DNA of 9,629 nt from Burkholderiaceae bacterium (lineage in GTDB: Bacteria; Pseudomonadota; Gammaproteobacteria; Burkholderiales; Burkholderiaceae_D), in the NCBI GenBank assembly GCA_014379395.1, contig JACMLV010000321.1, positions 1 through 9,629 on the forward strand, written 5' to 3'. This document shows positions 1-7,912 of the stretch, in pieces. A program made the translations under genes and the position numbers. Position 1 is the first letter of the stretch, and the number at the start of each line of letters is the position of its first letter. The notes below the pieces were generated by a model. That model ran no database searches. It worked only from the letters and a program-made list of their open reading frames with translations, and was not told where the DNA came from.

Positions 1-25
1 GCGCCGGCGGGGTGGCCGGGGCGTG

Positions 26-64
26 CGATTTCCGGTCGCCGGCGTCCGGCGCGGCCGGAAATCG
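26..64. repeat. GC-rich inverted repeat (nested hairpin)
   Basis: A perfect 10-base arm CGATTTCCGG at 26-35 is matched by its reverse complement CCGGAAATCG at 55-64. Inside it lies a second perfect inverted pair, GCCGG at 38-42 and CCGGC at 46-50, around a 3-base loop. The whole could fold as a two-tier hairpin on either strand. No T-tract follows on either side, so it does not look like a standard intrinsic terminator. It could be an extragenic palindromic element, a protein-binding site or an RNA structure of the neighbouring locus to the left. Confidence 0.6.
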
Positions 65-187
65 AACTGCGAATCGAACGGAACGCCCGCGGCGGCGCGC
101 GCGACCCGACGGCGCGGAGGACTGGGAAAAATTAGACGGGGGAAATACGCGCGCAATGGCGCGTGGATGCGGGGACGCGGAGAGCGT

Positions 188-274
188 TTAGCGGGAAGTT
201 ACGACGCCAAGAATATTGACTGCGTCACTGGGGCGGTGTGGCGGCGCGCTGGTATCGAACAACGCTTTCACCAT
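188..274 (-). pseudogene. VapC-type PIN-domain toxin, 5' remnant
   Basis: An ATG at 272-274 overlaps the antitoxin stop codon (antitoxin ends ...GAATGGTGA), the usual translational coupling of vapBC operons. It opens a frame beginning MVKALFDTS. This closely resembles the first beta strand of VapC PIN-domain toxins, which typically start M-(V/I)-x-x-L-(F/L)-D-T-N and carry the first catalytic Asp in that DTN motif. After residue 9 the similarity stops: the following residues (APPHRPSDAV...) do not look like a PIN domain, and TAA at 188-190 ends the frame at 28 residues, against about 130 for an intact toxin. The other catalytic acidic residues are absent, so no nuclease can be made. The break lies near position 250 and the DNA beyond it has no recognisable vapC frame. 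This suggests a deletion or recombination junction rather than a point mutation. Toxin identity rests on only about nine residues plus the overlap with the antitoxin. Confidence 0.6.
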
Positions 275-483
275 TCGGAGCGTGCCCACTCCTGGTACGC
301 CAAGCCATCGACCCCACGATCTTTCCAAATGCCGAACACGCTCGCTGTCGGGGCTTTTTCCCGATCGATATAAGCCGCCACCGCCTTGCGGATGACTTCA
401 GCGGGTGACGACTTTTCGGCGGCAGCGATCGCGGCGAGGTCTTTCACTTGCCGCTCAGGAAGGTCTACGAGAATGCGTACCAT
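268..483 (-). CDS. Ribbon-helix-helix (CopG/VapB-type) antitoxin
   Basis: This is a 71-residue protein. Residues 1-44 fit a ribbon-helix-helix DNA-binding domain: a short N-terminal strand (MVRILVDLPE), helix 1 (residues about 10-22), an SSPAEVIRKAV turn-helix and the end AAYIDRE. The C-terminal stretch, residues 45-71, is rich in Trp and acidic/basic residues (FGIWKDRGVDG...EWARSEW), as expected for the toxin-binding tail of VapB antitoxins. The start has a good ribosome site, AAAGGGGG, 4 bases upstream (488-495). In this family the antitoxin neutralises a VapC RNase and represses its own operon by binding the promoter. Here the downstream toxin is only a remnant, so the protein is probably an orphan antitoxin that may still bind DNA or cross-neutralise another toxin. 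It lies 67 bp downstream of the sensor kinase on the same strand and probably has its own promoter in that gap, though none is obvious. Confidence 0.8.
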   Translation of the reverse strand: MVRILVDLPERQVKDLAAIAAAEKSSPAEVIRKAVAAYIDREKAPTASVFGIWKDRGVDGLAYQEWARSEW

Positions 484-550
484 GATGCCCCCTTTCTTGA
501 GGATGTCGGAGAGGTCATGAAGCGGGGCACGTGATGCTAGCGATGTCGTT

Positions 551-3500
551 TCACGCTGGCGGATTCTCGGTCCGCGCCTCTTCGTGTTCTGTGCGATACC
601 GCTCCACCAGGGCGGCGATGGCTTTGGATTGATAGTTTTTCGCCAGGCTTTGCAAGCGCCTGGCGAAGGGGGCGTAACGCGGGTCCAGGCCTTTCAGGTA
701 ATCCGCCTGTTCGCCGATCTTTTTCATGTCGCCCAGCCGGGCCAGTTGATAGAGCGCCTCTATTTCATCCGGTGCCGGAATGGCGAAATCGACTGCTTGC
801 TTGCCCCACTCTCCGGCCGGTTCCTGCGCAGATTCATCGTCGATCCAGTTCAAGGATAACTGCTCGCCGATTATCCTCAACAAGATGTCCTGCTCGACAG
901 GCTTGGGGATGAACGCGCTGGCGCCGGCCGCATAGCTTCTCGACTCATCGTCGCGGGTGGCGCTGGCGGTGACCATGACGATGGGAATCCGGGCGAACTC
1001 CGGCAAATTGCGGATCGTGCGCGTCGCCTCCCGGCCATCCATCACCGGCATCACGAGGTCCATCAAGATCAGATCGGGCTTGACGCTATTGAGCGACTCC
1101 AGACATTGCTGGCCGTTCCCGGCATCAAAAACCTCGAACCCCAGCGGACGCAGGGCATCCATCAGCATGGCGCGATTTTGCGGCACGTCATCCACAATCA
1201 GCACCTTCTTGCGCGGACCCGCATAGCCGATGACGGTCCGTTGCACGGGCAAGGCGGCTATCCCGGCCTCGGCAACCGGCAGATCCAGCTCGAACCAGAA
1301 GAGGCTGCCTTTGCCCGATTGGCTCTTGACCTGGATGGTCGCGCCCATCAGATGGACCAGTTGCTGGCTGATGGCCAGGCCCAGTCCGGTCCCGCCCTCG
1401 CGCCGCCGCACCTCGGTCACCTGTTCGAACGGCTGGAATATGCGCGATACCTGTTCATCGCTCATGCCGATGCCGCTGTCCTGCACCTCGAAGCGCAGCC
1501 GCACCGTTGCCTCTCCAGCGCTGTCTTTCCATGGACGGGGCGCGCCGGCCGTCGCGCCCCGCACGCGCAAGCTTATCTCGCCCTGATCGGTGAACTTGAC
1601 CGCATTGCCTAACAGGTTGAGCAGTACCTGGCGCAAGCGCTTGTCGTCCACCTTCACCGAGGCCGGCAAGTCCGGCGATACCCAGTATGTGAACGACAGG
1701 CATTTCTCGTCAGCCTTGACACGGATGATTTCCGCCAACGCGCGCAGGAACTGGGAAAGATGAATGGCGGACGGGTACAACTCCAGTTTATTGGCCTCGA
1801 CGCGCGCCAGGTCCAGGATGTCGTTGATGAGTGTGAGCAAATGCTGGCCGCTCTGCTGGATGGTCAACAGACCGCTTGCCTGGCGCTCGCTCAACTGATG
1901 CGCATCGCGTCGCAGGATCTGCGCATAACCCATGATGGCGTTCAGCGGTGTACGCAGCTCATGGCTCATCTGCGCCAGAAATTCACTGCGTTGCCGTGCC
2001 AGTCGCACCGCTTCCGTCAAGGCCGCTTCCCGTGCCTCTTCCGCCGCCTTGCGCTCGCTGATGTTGCGGGCGGCGCCGACCGTCCCGAGCACCGTACCGT
2101 CCTCGTCCAGCACCGGCGCCCGGAAGGTTTCCATCCAGACGATGCCGTTCGCGCCTGCGATGGCTTCCTCCACAGTCTTGCGCTGGCTTGAAGCCATGAC
2201 TTCCATGTCATCGGCGTCGAGGCGCTGCGCAAGCTCGGGCGGCCACAGATCCTGGTCGCACTTGCCGATCATCTCGCCGACCGTATGGCCGCAGGCATCG
2301 GCATTGGCCTGGTTGGTGGCCAGGTAACGGCGCCGCGTATCCTTGAGCCACACCCACAAGGGAAGCGTATCGATGAGCGTACGCAGATAACGCGTTTGCT
2401 GGCGCAATTCGGCGGTGCGTGCCTGCACACTCTGCTCCAGGGTCTCCATGGCGTGCCGCAGTTCGGCGATCATCACGTTGAACGCCGCGCTTAACTCGCC
2501 GATTTCATCGCGCGCCTCGATGACGATGGGCCGCAGTTCTTCCGCCGTAATTCGATTGCCGGCAAGCTGTTCGCCTTCCAGGCTGCGCTTGAGGCCGATC
2601 TTTTTCACGGCGCGGGTCAAGGCGACAATCGGATCGATAAACCGTTCCACCCAAAAAATTCCCACCACTATGCTCAATACGAAGATCAGGCTCGACGCAA
2701 TCAGGATCGCGCTGACCGTTTGCCGGATGTTTTTCAGCGTGCTGTCCCGCGACGATGTCAGACCCAGAATCAGGCGCGTCCGATTCTCGAATTGCCATGG
2801 CAGCAGGGCTTCGTAAAACGATCCCTGTTCGGCCGTGACGGTTTGCTGAATGACACGGGAAGGCTTTCCAGGCTCGGACGCCTGCGCCTTCCGCAACAAC
2901 TCTTTCGGTATCAAATTGAACTCGGTGAGCCGCTGCTGGTGGCTGCCGTCGGGAGAGAAGAGAACCGGCCACTTGCCCGTCTTTGTCGCAAGCTCCGCCA
3001 GGATGGCACGGTCGACCCGCTTGCGGTAGACCAGGACGGCAAGCGTGACTTGTCGCCAGGGAGAAGCAGAATCGCTTTTGTCCTTGCCCGGTGCAGGACC
3101 GGCAATCGTCAGTTCGGACACGATTCGAGAAACGGGCTGGGTTTGCAAGGGCCGCCAAGACTCGTCGACGACGCCTTGCACCGGGACGGCAATGTCGATC
3201 GCCGCGAACTCGGGGGAGGGGAAGGCAAAGGATACGGTTGGCTGTTCCACCGCCCCGATGGTGCGTGCGATGGTGGACGGAGGCCGACCTTCCTGCCAGG
3301 CGGGCCAGCTTTGGAAATCGAGATTTTCACCGGCATTGATTGCCACCCCGGTCCACCCTGGATGGACATTTCGGTGGCGAACCATCATGCCTGCTTCGGA
3401 AACGGAAACGTAATGGCTCAACTTGCTCCCCGTATAGACCGCTATACTCGAAAAGCCGCCCGTCCGCAACACGAGATGCAAGCGATTGAGTGAGACCGCC

Positions 3501-3826
3501 TTGCTGAAGGACAAGGTCCGCGCTATCTGCATCGCGTCGTTCGCCCGCAACGGGTCATCGACATTGAATTCAAGGGTGATCAGTTCGGCCAGTTGGTTCA
3601 AGAGCACGGGGTCGCCGCTGGCGGACAGAGCCGCGCCCTTCAGGCGCAGGGTCAACGCCTGCAAATCGTTCTGCCAGGCCAGCAGGTCGCGACTGAGGGT
3701 GATGAAGGCCGACTCCTGATCTTGCCGGTTGGTATAGTAGGAAGCGAGCAACGCATCCAGCGCGGCGGTGAGCGCCACTACTCCAAGCAGCACAAGCAGC
3801 ATTTTTTGTTTGATGCCGAAAGTCAT
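551..3826 (-). CDS. Hybrid sensor histidine kinase with receiver domain
   Basis: This is a 1091-residue inner-membrane sensor. Domains in order: membrane segment (residues about 8-30); a large periplasmic sensing region (about 31-370) with no family I can name; second membrane segment (about 371-394); HAMP linker (about 395-460); coiled coil (about 460-480); PAS (about 481-590); HisKA with phosphoacceptor His622 in SHELRTPLN; HATPase_c with N-box N737/N741, DSGIG at 783-787 and GGTGLGL at 811-817; receiver with acidic pair D879/D880, phosphoacceptor D923 (LMDLVMP), T953 and K975; and a helical tail of about 90 residues. All catalytic residues for autophosphorylation and intramolecular His-to-Asp transfer are present. 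There is no HPt or DNA-binding output domain. The open frame extends 50 codons further upstream. I place the start at 3826 because GGGAGG (3832-3837) sits 5 bases before that ATG and the sequence from there begins a clean membrane anchor, whereas the extension overlaps the upstream gene. It starts 34 bp after the solute-binding protein gene, so the two are almost certainly co-transcribed. Confidence 0.93.
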   Translation of the reverse strand: MTFGIKQKMLLVLLGVVALTAALDALLASYYTNRQDQESAFITLSRDLLAWQNDLQALTLRLKGAALSASGDPVLLNQLAELITLEFNVDDPLRANDAMQIARTLSFSKAVSLNRLHLVLRTGGFSSIAVYTGSKLSHYVSVSEAGMMVRHRNVHPGWTGVAINAGENLDFQSWPAWQEGRPPSTIARTIGAVEQPTVSFAFPSPEFAAIDIAVPVQGVVDESWRPLQTQPVSRIVSELTIAGPAPGKDKSDSASPWRQVTLAVLVYRKRVDRAILAELATKTGKWPVLFSPDGSHQQRLTEFNLIPKELLRKAQASEPGKPSRVIQQTVTAEQGSFYEALLPWQFENRTRLILGLTSSRDSTLKNIRQTVSAILIASSLIFVLSIVVGIFWVERFIDPIVALTRAVKKIGLKRSLEGEQLAGNRITAEELRPIVIEARDEIGELSAAFNVMIAELRHAMETLEQSVQARTAELRQQTRYLRTLIDTLPLWVWLKDTRRRYLATNQANADACGHTVGEMIGKCDQDLWPPELAQRLDADDMEVMASSQRKTVEEAIAGANGIVWMETFRAPVLDEDGTVLGTVGAARNISERKAAEEAREAALTEAVRLARQRSEFLAQMSHELRTPLNAIMGYAQILRRDAHQLSERQASGLLTIQQSGQHLLTLINDILDLARVEANKLELYPSAIHLSQFLRALAEIIRVKADEKCLSFTYWVSPDLPASVKVDDKRLRQVLLNLLGNAVKFTDQGEISLRVRGATAGAPRPWKDSAGEATVRLRFEVQDSGIGMSDEQVSRIFQPFEQVTEVRRREGGTGLGLAISQQLVHLMGATIQVKSQSGKGSLFWFELDLPVAEAGIAALPVQRTVIGYAGPRKKVLIVDDVPQNRAMLMDALRPLGFEVFDAGNGQQCLESLNSVKPDLILMDLVMPVMDGREATRTIRNLPEFARIPIVMVTASATRDDESRSYAAGASAFIPKPVEQDILLRIIGEQLSLNWIDDESAQEPAGEWGKQAVDFAIPAPDEIEALYQLARLGDMKKIGEQADYLKGLDPRYAPFARRLQSLAKNYQSKAIAALVERYRTEHEEARTENPPA

Positions 3827-3831
3827 GTTCG

Positions 3832-3837
3832 CCTCCC
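3832..3837 (-). promoter_or_regulatory. Ribosome binding site deciding the kinase start
   Basis: On the minus strand the sequence GGGAGG CGAAC ATG places a near-consensus Shine-Dalgarno 5 bases before the ATG at 3824-3826. It lies in the short gap after the stop codon of the upstream solute-binding protein gene (3861-3863). This supports the 1091-residue start rather than the in-frame start 150 bases further upstream at 3976. Confidence 0.8.
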
Positions 3838-3860
3838 GGCAGATACGGGCATGGGGCGCA

Positions 3861-5210
3861 TCACGGATACGGATAGCCATGGTGCGCGGCGATAGTCTGG
3901 TCGATGATGTCGACGGCTTGGCTGAGCTCTGATTGCACATCGGCGCCGGCAACGATGTCGCCGACCGCTTCCGCAAAGGTTTTGCTGATCGTTCCGTAGA
4001 CCGGCGTGGTGGGACGGGGCACGCCGCCTATGCCAAGCTGGCGCACAAAAAATCTCAAGGGGCCTCGGGGGCCATACAGCGGCGATCGCGCCAGGGCCGA
4101 GTGGCGGGCGGGCATGGCGCCGTTGATATTCGTCATGCGCACGATCTCCCCGGGGGACAGCAGATCGACGAGAAACGCCCAGGCGCCGGCCGGTTCGTGA
4201 CAGGTGCTCGAAATGCCCCAGGCCCACGACCCCATGCCGGTTTTGATACCTCGCCCAAAATCCGGCAAGGGCATCAATAGCAAGTTCTTGCCCAGCGCTT
4301 GACGATAGGCGGGGTACCCCCAGTGCCCGGTCCAGGACAGCGCGGCCTTGCCCGAGCCGAAATCATTTTGACGGTCAGAAACGACCCGGGTCCAGCCCTT
4401 CTGGACCCATTGTTGGAAATGCTTCATCGCAGCAACCGACTGCGGCCCGTCAAGCACGCCCCGTGCGGTATGGTAACTCCGGCGATCGATCAAATCGCCG
4501 CCGAAGCCCTGCAAAATCGGGGCATAGGCATAGGAATAAAATTCATCGTGCCTGACGTAGATGGAAAAGTTGATTGCGTAGTCCAGGTCCTTGAGCGCAG
4601 CCAGCTTGGCCAAGGCCTGCTCGAATTCCTCCAGGCTCCAGGGAGATTCGAGGGTGGGGATGCGCACGCCGGCGGCGCGCAGGTAGCGGCGATTGCCCCA
4701 CAACGCCACGCCGGAGTCGAATTGCCCCAGGCTGTAGAGCCGGCCCTGGTAGGTTCCCTGCGCCACAATCGACGGCAGGAAGTCGTTCAGTAATTCCGGA
4801 GTGACGAACCGATCGATCGGTTGCAAATACTGGGACCAGGCGAATTCGGCCAGTAACGGGCCATCGAATCCCAGCAGGCACGGCAGGGTGCCGGTGGCTG
4901 CCCCGCGGTGCACCCAGCTTTTGTAATCCCTGCGCAGGGAGGACGTGATTTCGACCCGATACGCGTGTTGGCGACGGTTGAATTTCCCGGCAGCTTTTTT
5001 GAGGACTTTGAACTCGCGCGAACCGGCGTCTTCATGCGTCCAGATGCTGATGGCCTTGGGTGGCGTGCCGGCTGTTGCCTCGACGGAAGCAGCGTGGCCG
5101 TCTAGCACAGCGCCGGCGATACAGCCGACAAGAACAAGCGCAGTCCAGAAACTTCCCGATCTCTTATTGCCGCCGGGACCATCAGTCGTGATGCATCCGG
5201 AATTTCCCAT
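3861..5210 (-). CDS. Periplasmic extracellular solute-binding protein (sugar-type family 1)
   Basis: This 449-residue protein has the length and pattern of family 1 (MalE/UgpB-like) binding proteins of carbohydrate ABC transporters. After a basic N-region (KR at 16-17), a hydrophobic stretch at about 21-36 forms a signal peptide. Cleavage by signal peptidase I after GHA40 looks likely, but LVGC at 27-30 also fits a lipobox, so a lipoprotein is possible. Family-like blocks follow: first strand ISIWTHE (54-60); a segment at 110-132 (CLLGFDGPLLAEFA...); YSLGQFDSGVALWGN (159-173); F-GSGKAALSWTGHWG (284-298); GMGSWAWGIS (325-334); MPAR (366-369); and the C-terminal helix around 405-440. No permease or ATPase gene is nearby; the next gene, 34 bp on, is a sensor kinase with a periplasmic domain. 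A sensing role is therefore more likely than transport (inference). The start codon has no strong Shine-Dalgarno. The gap to the upstream receptor gene is 113 bp with no convincing terminator, so read-through is plausible. Confidence 0.85.
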   Translation of the reverse strand: MGNSGCITTDGPGGNKRSGSFWTALVLVGCIAGAVLDGHAASVEATAGTPPKAISIWTHEDAGSREFKVLKKAAGKFNRRQHAYRVEITSSLRRDYKSWVHRGAATGTLPCLLGFDGPLLAEFAWSQYLQPIDRFVTPELLNDFLPSIVAQGTYQGRLYSLGQFDSGVALWGNRRYLRAAGVRIPTLESPWSLEEFEQALAKLAALKDLDYAINFSIYVRHDEFYSYAYAPILQGFGGDLIDRRSYHTARGVLDGPQSVAAMKHFQQWVQKGWTRVVSDRQNDFGSGKAALSWTGHWGYPAYRQALGKNLLLMPLPDFGRGIKTGMGSWAWGISSTCHEPAGAWAFLVDLLSPGEIVRMTNINGAMPARHSALARSPLYGPRGPLRFFVRQLGIGGVPRPTTPVYGTISKTFAEAVGDIVAGADVQSELSQAVDIIDQTIAAHHGYPYP

Positions 5211-5323
5211 AACATTTGACGCATAAAAACGCGAGCGGTAAATTCATTTGGAGTCTGTTTGTGGCAAAAAGTTGTGCGCATCGGCGGCTGCCTGAAGTCA
5301 TACGCGCGATGGCCGACCGGTCC

Positions 5324-7912
5324 TCACCAGCTATATGTCAAGCTCGCCCGGATCGCCCGGCCGAAAATCGGACGCGCATAGATCGCGGTGCTTGTCCCCT
5401 GGCCTGCGATGGAATCCGTGCGCGGGTTGCCTTCCGTCAGCCCGATCTTGTTCGTCAGATTCGAACCCATGAGCTGAAAGCGCAAGTTCGGGCTCCAGTT
5501 ATAAATAAGCCCCGCATCGAGCGTTGTGTAGCCCGGCAGTTTCGTCGTATTGTTGCTGTCTACAAATTTCTGTCCTTGATGCGAGATCGTCGCGTAGGCC
5601 TTGCCTGTATGCCCGAAAGCCGTGAAGTTCAGGGTGGGCGTAATGCTGGCAAGGATTTTCGGAATACGCCGCACCTGATTACCTTCCACGCCTGAAATTG
5701 GCGGGCCGGATCCCAATGCGGAAAGATTCTTGTACCTGGGATTTTGCAGCGTCATGTTGCCGAACAGTTCGAACCTGGGATTCGGACGCCAGCTTCCTTC
5801 AAGCTCGACGCCGTAGTTTTCCGTATCGGAGATAAAGTTCGTACTCACCAGATTGCCGCCGGCATCGACCGTGAGAGTCGAAATCACCAGCGGGTTGAAG
5901 CGGTTCCAGAACGCCGTCAGGAAAGCGGAGAAGTTGCGGTAGCGGTGCTTGGTCCCGATCTCGATTTCCTTCACTTTCGAATTGACGGCGGGGGCCTGGG
6001 TGTCGCCGGTGTAGATATTGCCGAACGTCGGGGTGCGGAAGGAGGATGTATACCTTGCAAAGGCGCCGAATCGACTGGAGAAATCATGGTTGACGCCGAG
6101 TGTCCACGCCGTTCCGCTCAGCTGCTCCGATCGGTTGTCGACGATGCCCGACGGTCCGCCGACGTTGTCGTCGGCGAGTGTCTGCGGGTTTCCCAGGTTC
6201 TGCGTGGCGCGGCCGATGGCGTAGCCGCGCTGACGGGTCCTCTGGTGTCGCAAGCCGACATCGAGCGTTGTGCGGTCGCTCAGCTTCCAATCGTCGCCGG
6301 CATAAACGGCCCAGAGCCGCCCCTCGACACGGCCGCCGAGATCGGTGTTGTCGCCATAGTCCAGAAACCCGTTCTCGGTGACCGAGCCCAGCGCGTTGCC
6401 GGCACTATCGAACGCCAGGACATCGAGCGCCCGCGGACGGCTCCTTGTCTCCAGCAAAATCGTGTTGAACAGGCGCGACTGCCTGAACGTGTAATGGCTG
6501 AAATAAATGCCGCCGGTAACTTCGTGGCCGCCCGGGCCGACGCCGGACAAGCTCTTCGTCAGGCGGAAATCGTTCATGAAGTTCGAAATCCGGCTATTCA
6601 CGCCCCACCATCCGCCCTGCGTGACCAACCCTTGGGTGGCGGCAGGATCGAAAAGTATGCGCGCGCCGCTCGGGTCCCGCGTATTCGCCAGCACATAGGC
6701 CAGGCGATCGAGGCCCGGACCGAATCCGGCCTGCGCTCTGCCGAGTTGGCCTCCCAGAAAGGCCGCCGCGTCTTCCGGAGGCGTGAGCGAAAACAGGGCG
6801 TTGAACTTCACGCTGCCGGTGGTGTAGCGCGCCTTGTCCGAGACGGTCCAGCCATCGCCGAACTTGCGATCGATGCCGCCGCCCACCGTGGTGATTTTCG
6901 AATGGATGCCCTCCGAGAGGTCTTCATCGAGCGTCGTGCCGCCGGGCGTGCCGTTAAGCGTGCGCAGGCGCACGTGCCGGAAGTCGCTCGACGCGAGCGT
7001 GCCCTCTCTCGGGTCGATCAAGTGCGCCAGCGATACCGACGGATTGCGCGGATCGGCCAGCGGAATGGGCAGGTAGAAGGCGGTTTTGTCATCGAGGCGA
7101 TTGGCGTAGAGCGTGACCTCGCCGCCCGGAATAAGCCGGGTGACATTGATTCGGAACTGCCCGCCCTTGTCGGCGGTGAAGCCGGTCGGGCGCAGGCCGT
7201 CATCGACGCGGTAAAAGCCCCCCATGCTGAGCAGCAGATCGTCGGCAACCGGTCCGGACCATTGCGCGTCGAATCTGGCCAGCCCGTAGTCGCCCCAAGT
7301 CGCGCGCAGCGTTCCTTGCCGCTCCCTGCTTCCCTTTTTCGAGATGAGGTTGATGGTGGCACCCGGCGCATTCGATGCATAGATCGGAGAGGTGCCGCCG
7401 CGCACGGCTTCCACGCGGTCGGTCATCAAGTCGGTTCGGGTCAATTCGTCGGCGTTGAGAAAATCCTCTTGCGCTTCCTGGAAAACGGGCAGGCCATCCT
7501 GGAGAACCGGTATGAACCGGAAGCTGCTGCTAGGAAGGCCGCGCACGTTCACATTATTGCCGCCCTCTCCGCCGGATGGTTCGCTGCCGAAACCCGCCAG
7601 CTTGCCGAACAGATCCACAGCGCTGAGCGGCGCAAAGATCTCGATCTGTGGCTCCGAAATCGTGGAGTTCGCATAGGCGGCATCAAATTTACGCCGTGGA
7701 AGGGAGGTCCCGGTAATGACGATCGTGTCGACCGGGGCGAGTACGCGGTTCCGGCCGGCGCCGGATTCCACCTCTTCGACATTCGCCGGTTCGGTTTTCT
7801 TCCCGTCCACGGGCGCGCGCTCGGCTGATTCCTGAGCGCCCGCGACGCTCAATTGCAGCGTCGCCGCCGACAGCGCGACGATGACCGGATACGTCTTGAT
7901 GGTGTTTCGCAT
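5324..7912 (-). CDS. TonB-dependent outer-membrane receptor
   Basis: An 862-residue outer-membrane channel. It has a signal peptide with likely cleavage after AGA26, a short periplasmic linker, and a TonB box DTIVITG at 62-68. The plug domain (about 84-195) contains VNVRGLPSSS (121-130), LQDGLP (137-142) and DRVEAVRGGTSPIYASNAPG (165-184), the typical plug signatures. A long beta-barrel follows, ending in SLTYSW with a terminal aromatic residue as used for outer-membrane assembly. Proteins of this class import scarce ligands (siderophores, cobalamin, oligosaccharides, plant compounds) using energy passed on by TonB. The substrate cannot be read from the sequence. Company with a sugar-type binding protein hints at a carbohydrate or related small molecule, but this is inference. 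There is no N-terminal STN-type signalling extension, so it should not act through an anti-sigma factor. The start has a G-rich site (GGGGGG) 3 bases upstream. A tonB gene diverges from it, and the binding protein and kinase genes follow on the same strand. Confidence 0.95.
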   Translation of the reverse strand: MRNTIKTYPVIVALSAATLQLSVAGAQESAERAPVDGKKTEPANVEEVESGAGRNRVLAPVDTIVITGTSLPRRKFDAAYANSTISEPQIEIFAPLSAVDLFGKLAGFGSEPSGGEGGNNVNVRGLPSSSFRFIPVLQDGLPVFQEAQEDFLNADELTRTDLMTDRVEAVRGGTSPIYASNAPGATINLISKKGSRERQGTLRATWGDYGLARFDAQWSGPVADDLLLSMGGFYRVDDGLRPTGFTADKGGQFRINVTRLIPGGEVTLYANRLDDKTAFYLPIPLADPRNPSVSLAHLIDPREGTLASSDFRHVRLRTLNGTPGGTTLDEDLSEGIHSKITTVGGGIDRKFGDGWTVSDKARYTTGSVKFNALFSLTPPEDAAAFLGGQLGRAQAGFGPGLDRLAYVLANTRDPSGARILFDPAATQGLVTQGGWWGVNSRISNFMNDFRLTKSLSGVGPGGHEVTGGIYFSHYTFRQSRLFNTILLETRSRPRALDVLAFDSAGNALGSVTENGFLDYGDNTDLGGRVEGRLWAVYAGDDWKLSDRTTLDVGLRHQRTRQRGYAIGRATQNLGNPQTLADDNVGGPSGIVDNRSEQLSGTAWTLGVNHDFSSRFGAFARYTSSFRTPTFGNIYTGDTQAPAVNSKVKEIEIGTKHRYRNFSAFLTAFWNRFNPLVISTLTVDAGGNLVSTNFISDTENYGVELEGSWRPNPRFELFGNMTLQNPRYKNLSALGSGPPISGVEGNQVRRIPKILASITPTLNFTAFGHTGKAYATISHQGQKFVDSNNTTKLPGYTTLDAGLIYNWSPNLRFQLMGSNLTNKIGLTEGNPRTDSIAGQGTSTAIYARPIFGRAIRASLTYSW

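Noticed and set aside
23..373. A 116-codon plus-strand frame at the left end
   Set aside because: It is very Arg-rich without motifs, runs through the inverted repeat, and lies antisense across the antitoxin and the toxin remnant.
2720..3493. A 257-codon plus-strand frame inside the sensor kinase gene
   Set aside because: It is antisense to the kinase's periplasmic region, with no recognisable domain and no ribosome site worth noting.
3827..3976. The 50-codon upstream extension of the sensor kinase frame
   Set aside because: It overlaps the end of the solute-binding protein gene in another frame, has no membrane or signal character, and a strong ribosome site supports the start at 3826.
5315..5322. 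The palindrome GACCGGTC just after the receptor stop, considered as a terminator or operator
   Set aside because: It is only 8 bases long, has no loop and no T-tract next to it, and is expected by chance in GC-rich DNA.
5744..7828. A 694-codon open frame on the plus strand, antisense to the receptor gene
   Set aside because: The minus strand encodes a complete receptor with signal peptide, TonB box, plug motifs and terminal aromatic residue. The antisense frame shows no domain and is rich in Arg/Ala/Gly, as expected for a codon-bias shadow.
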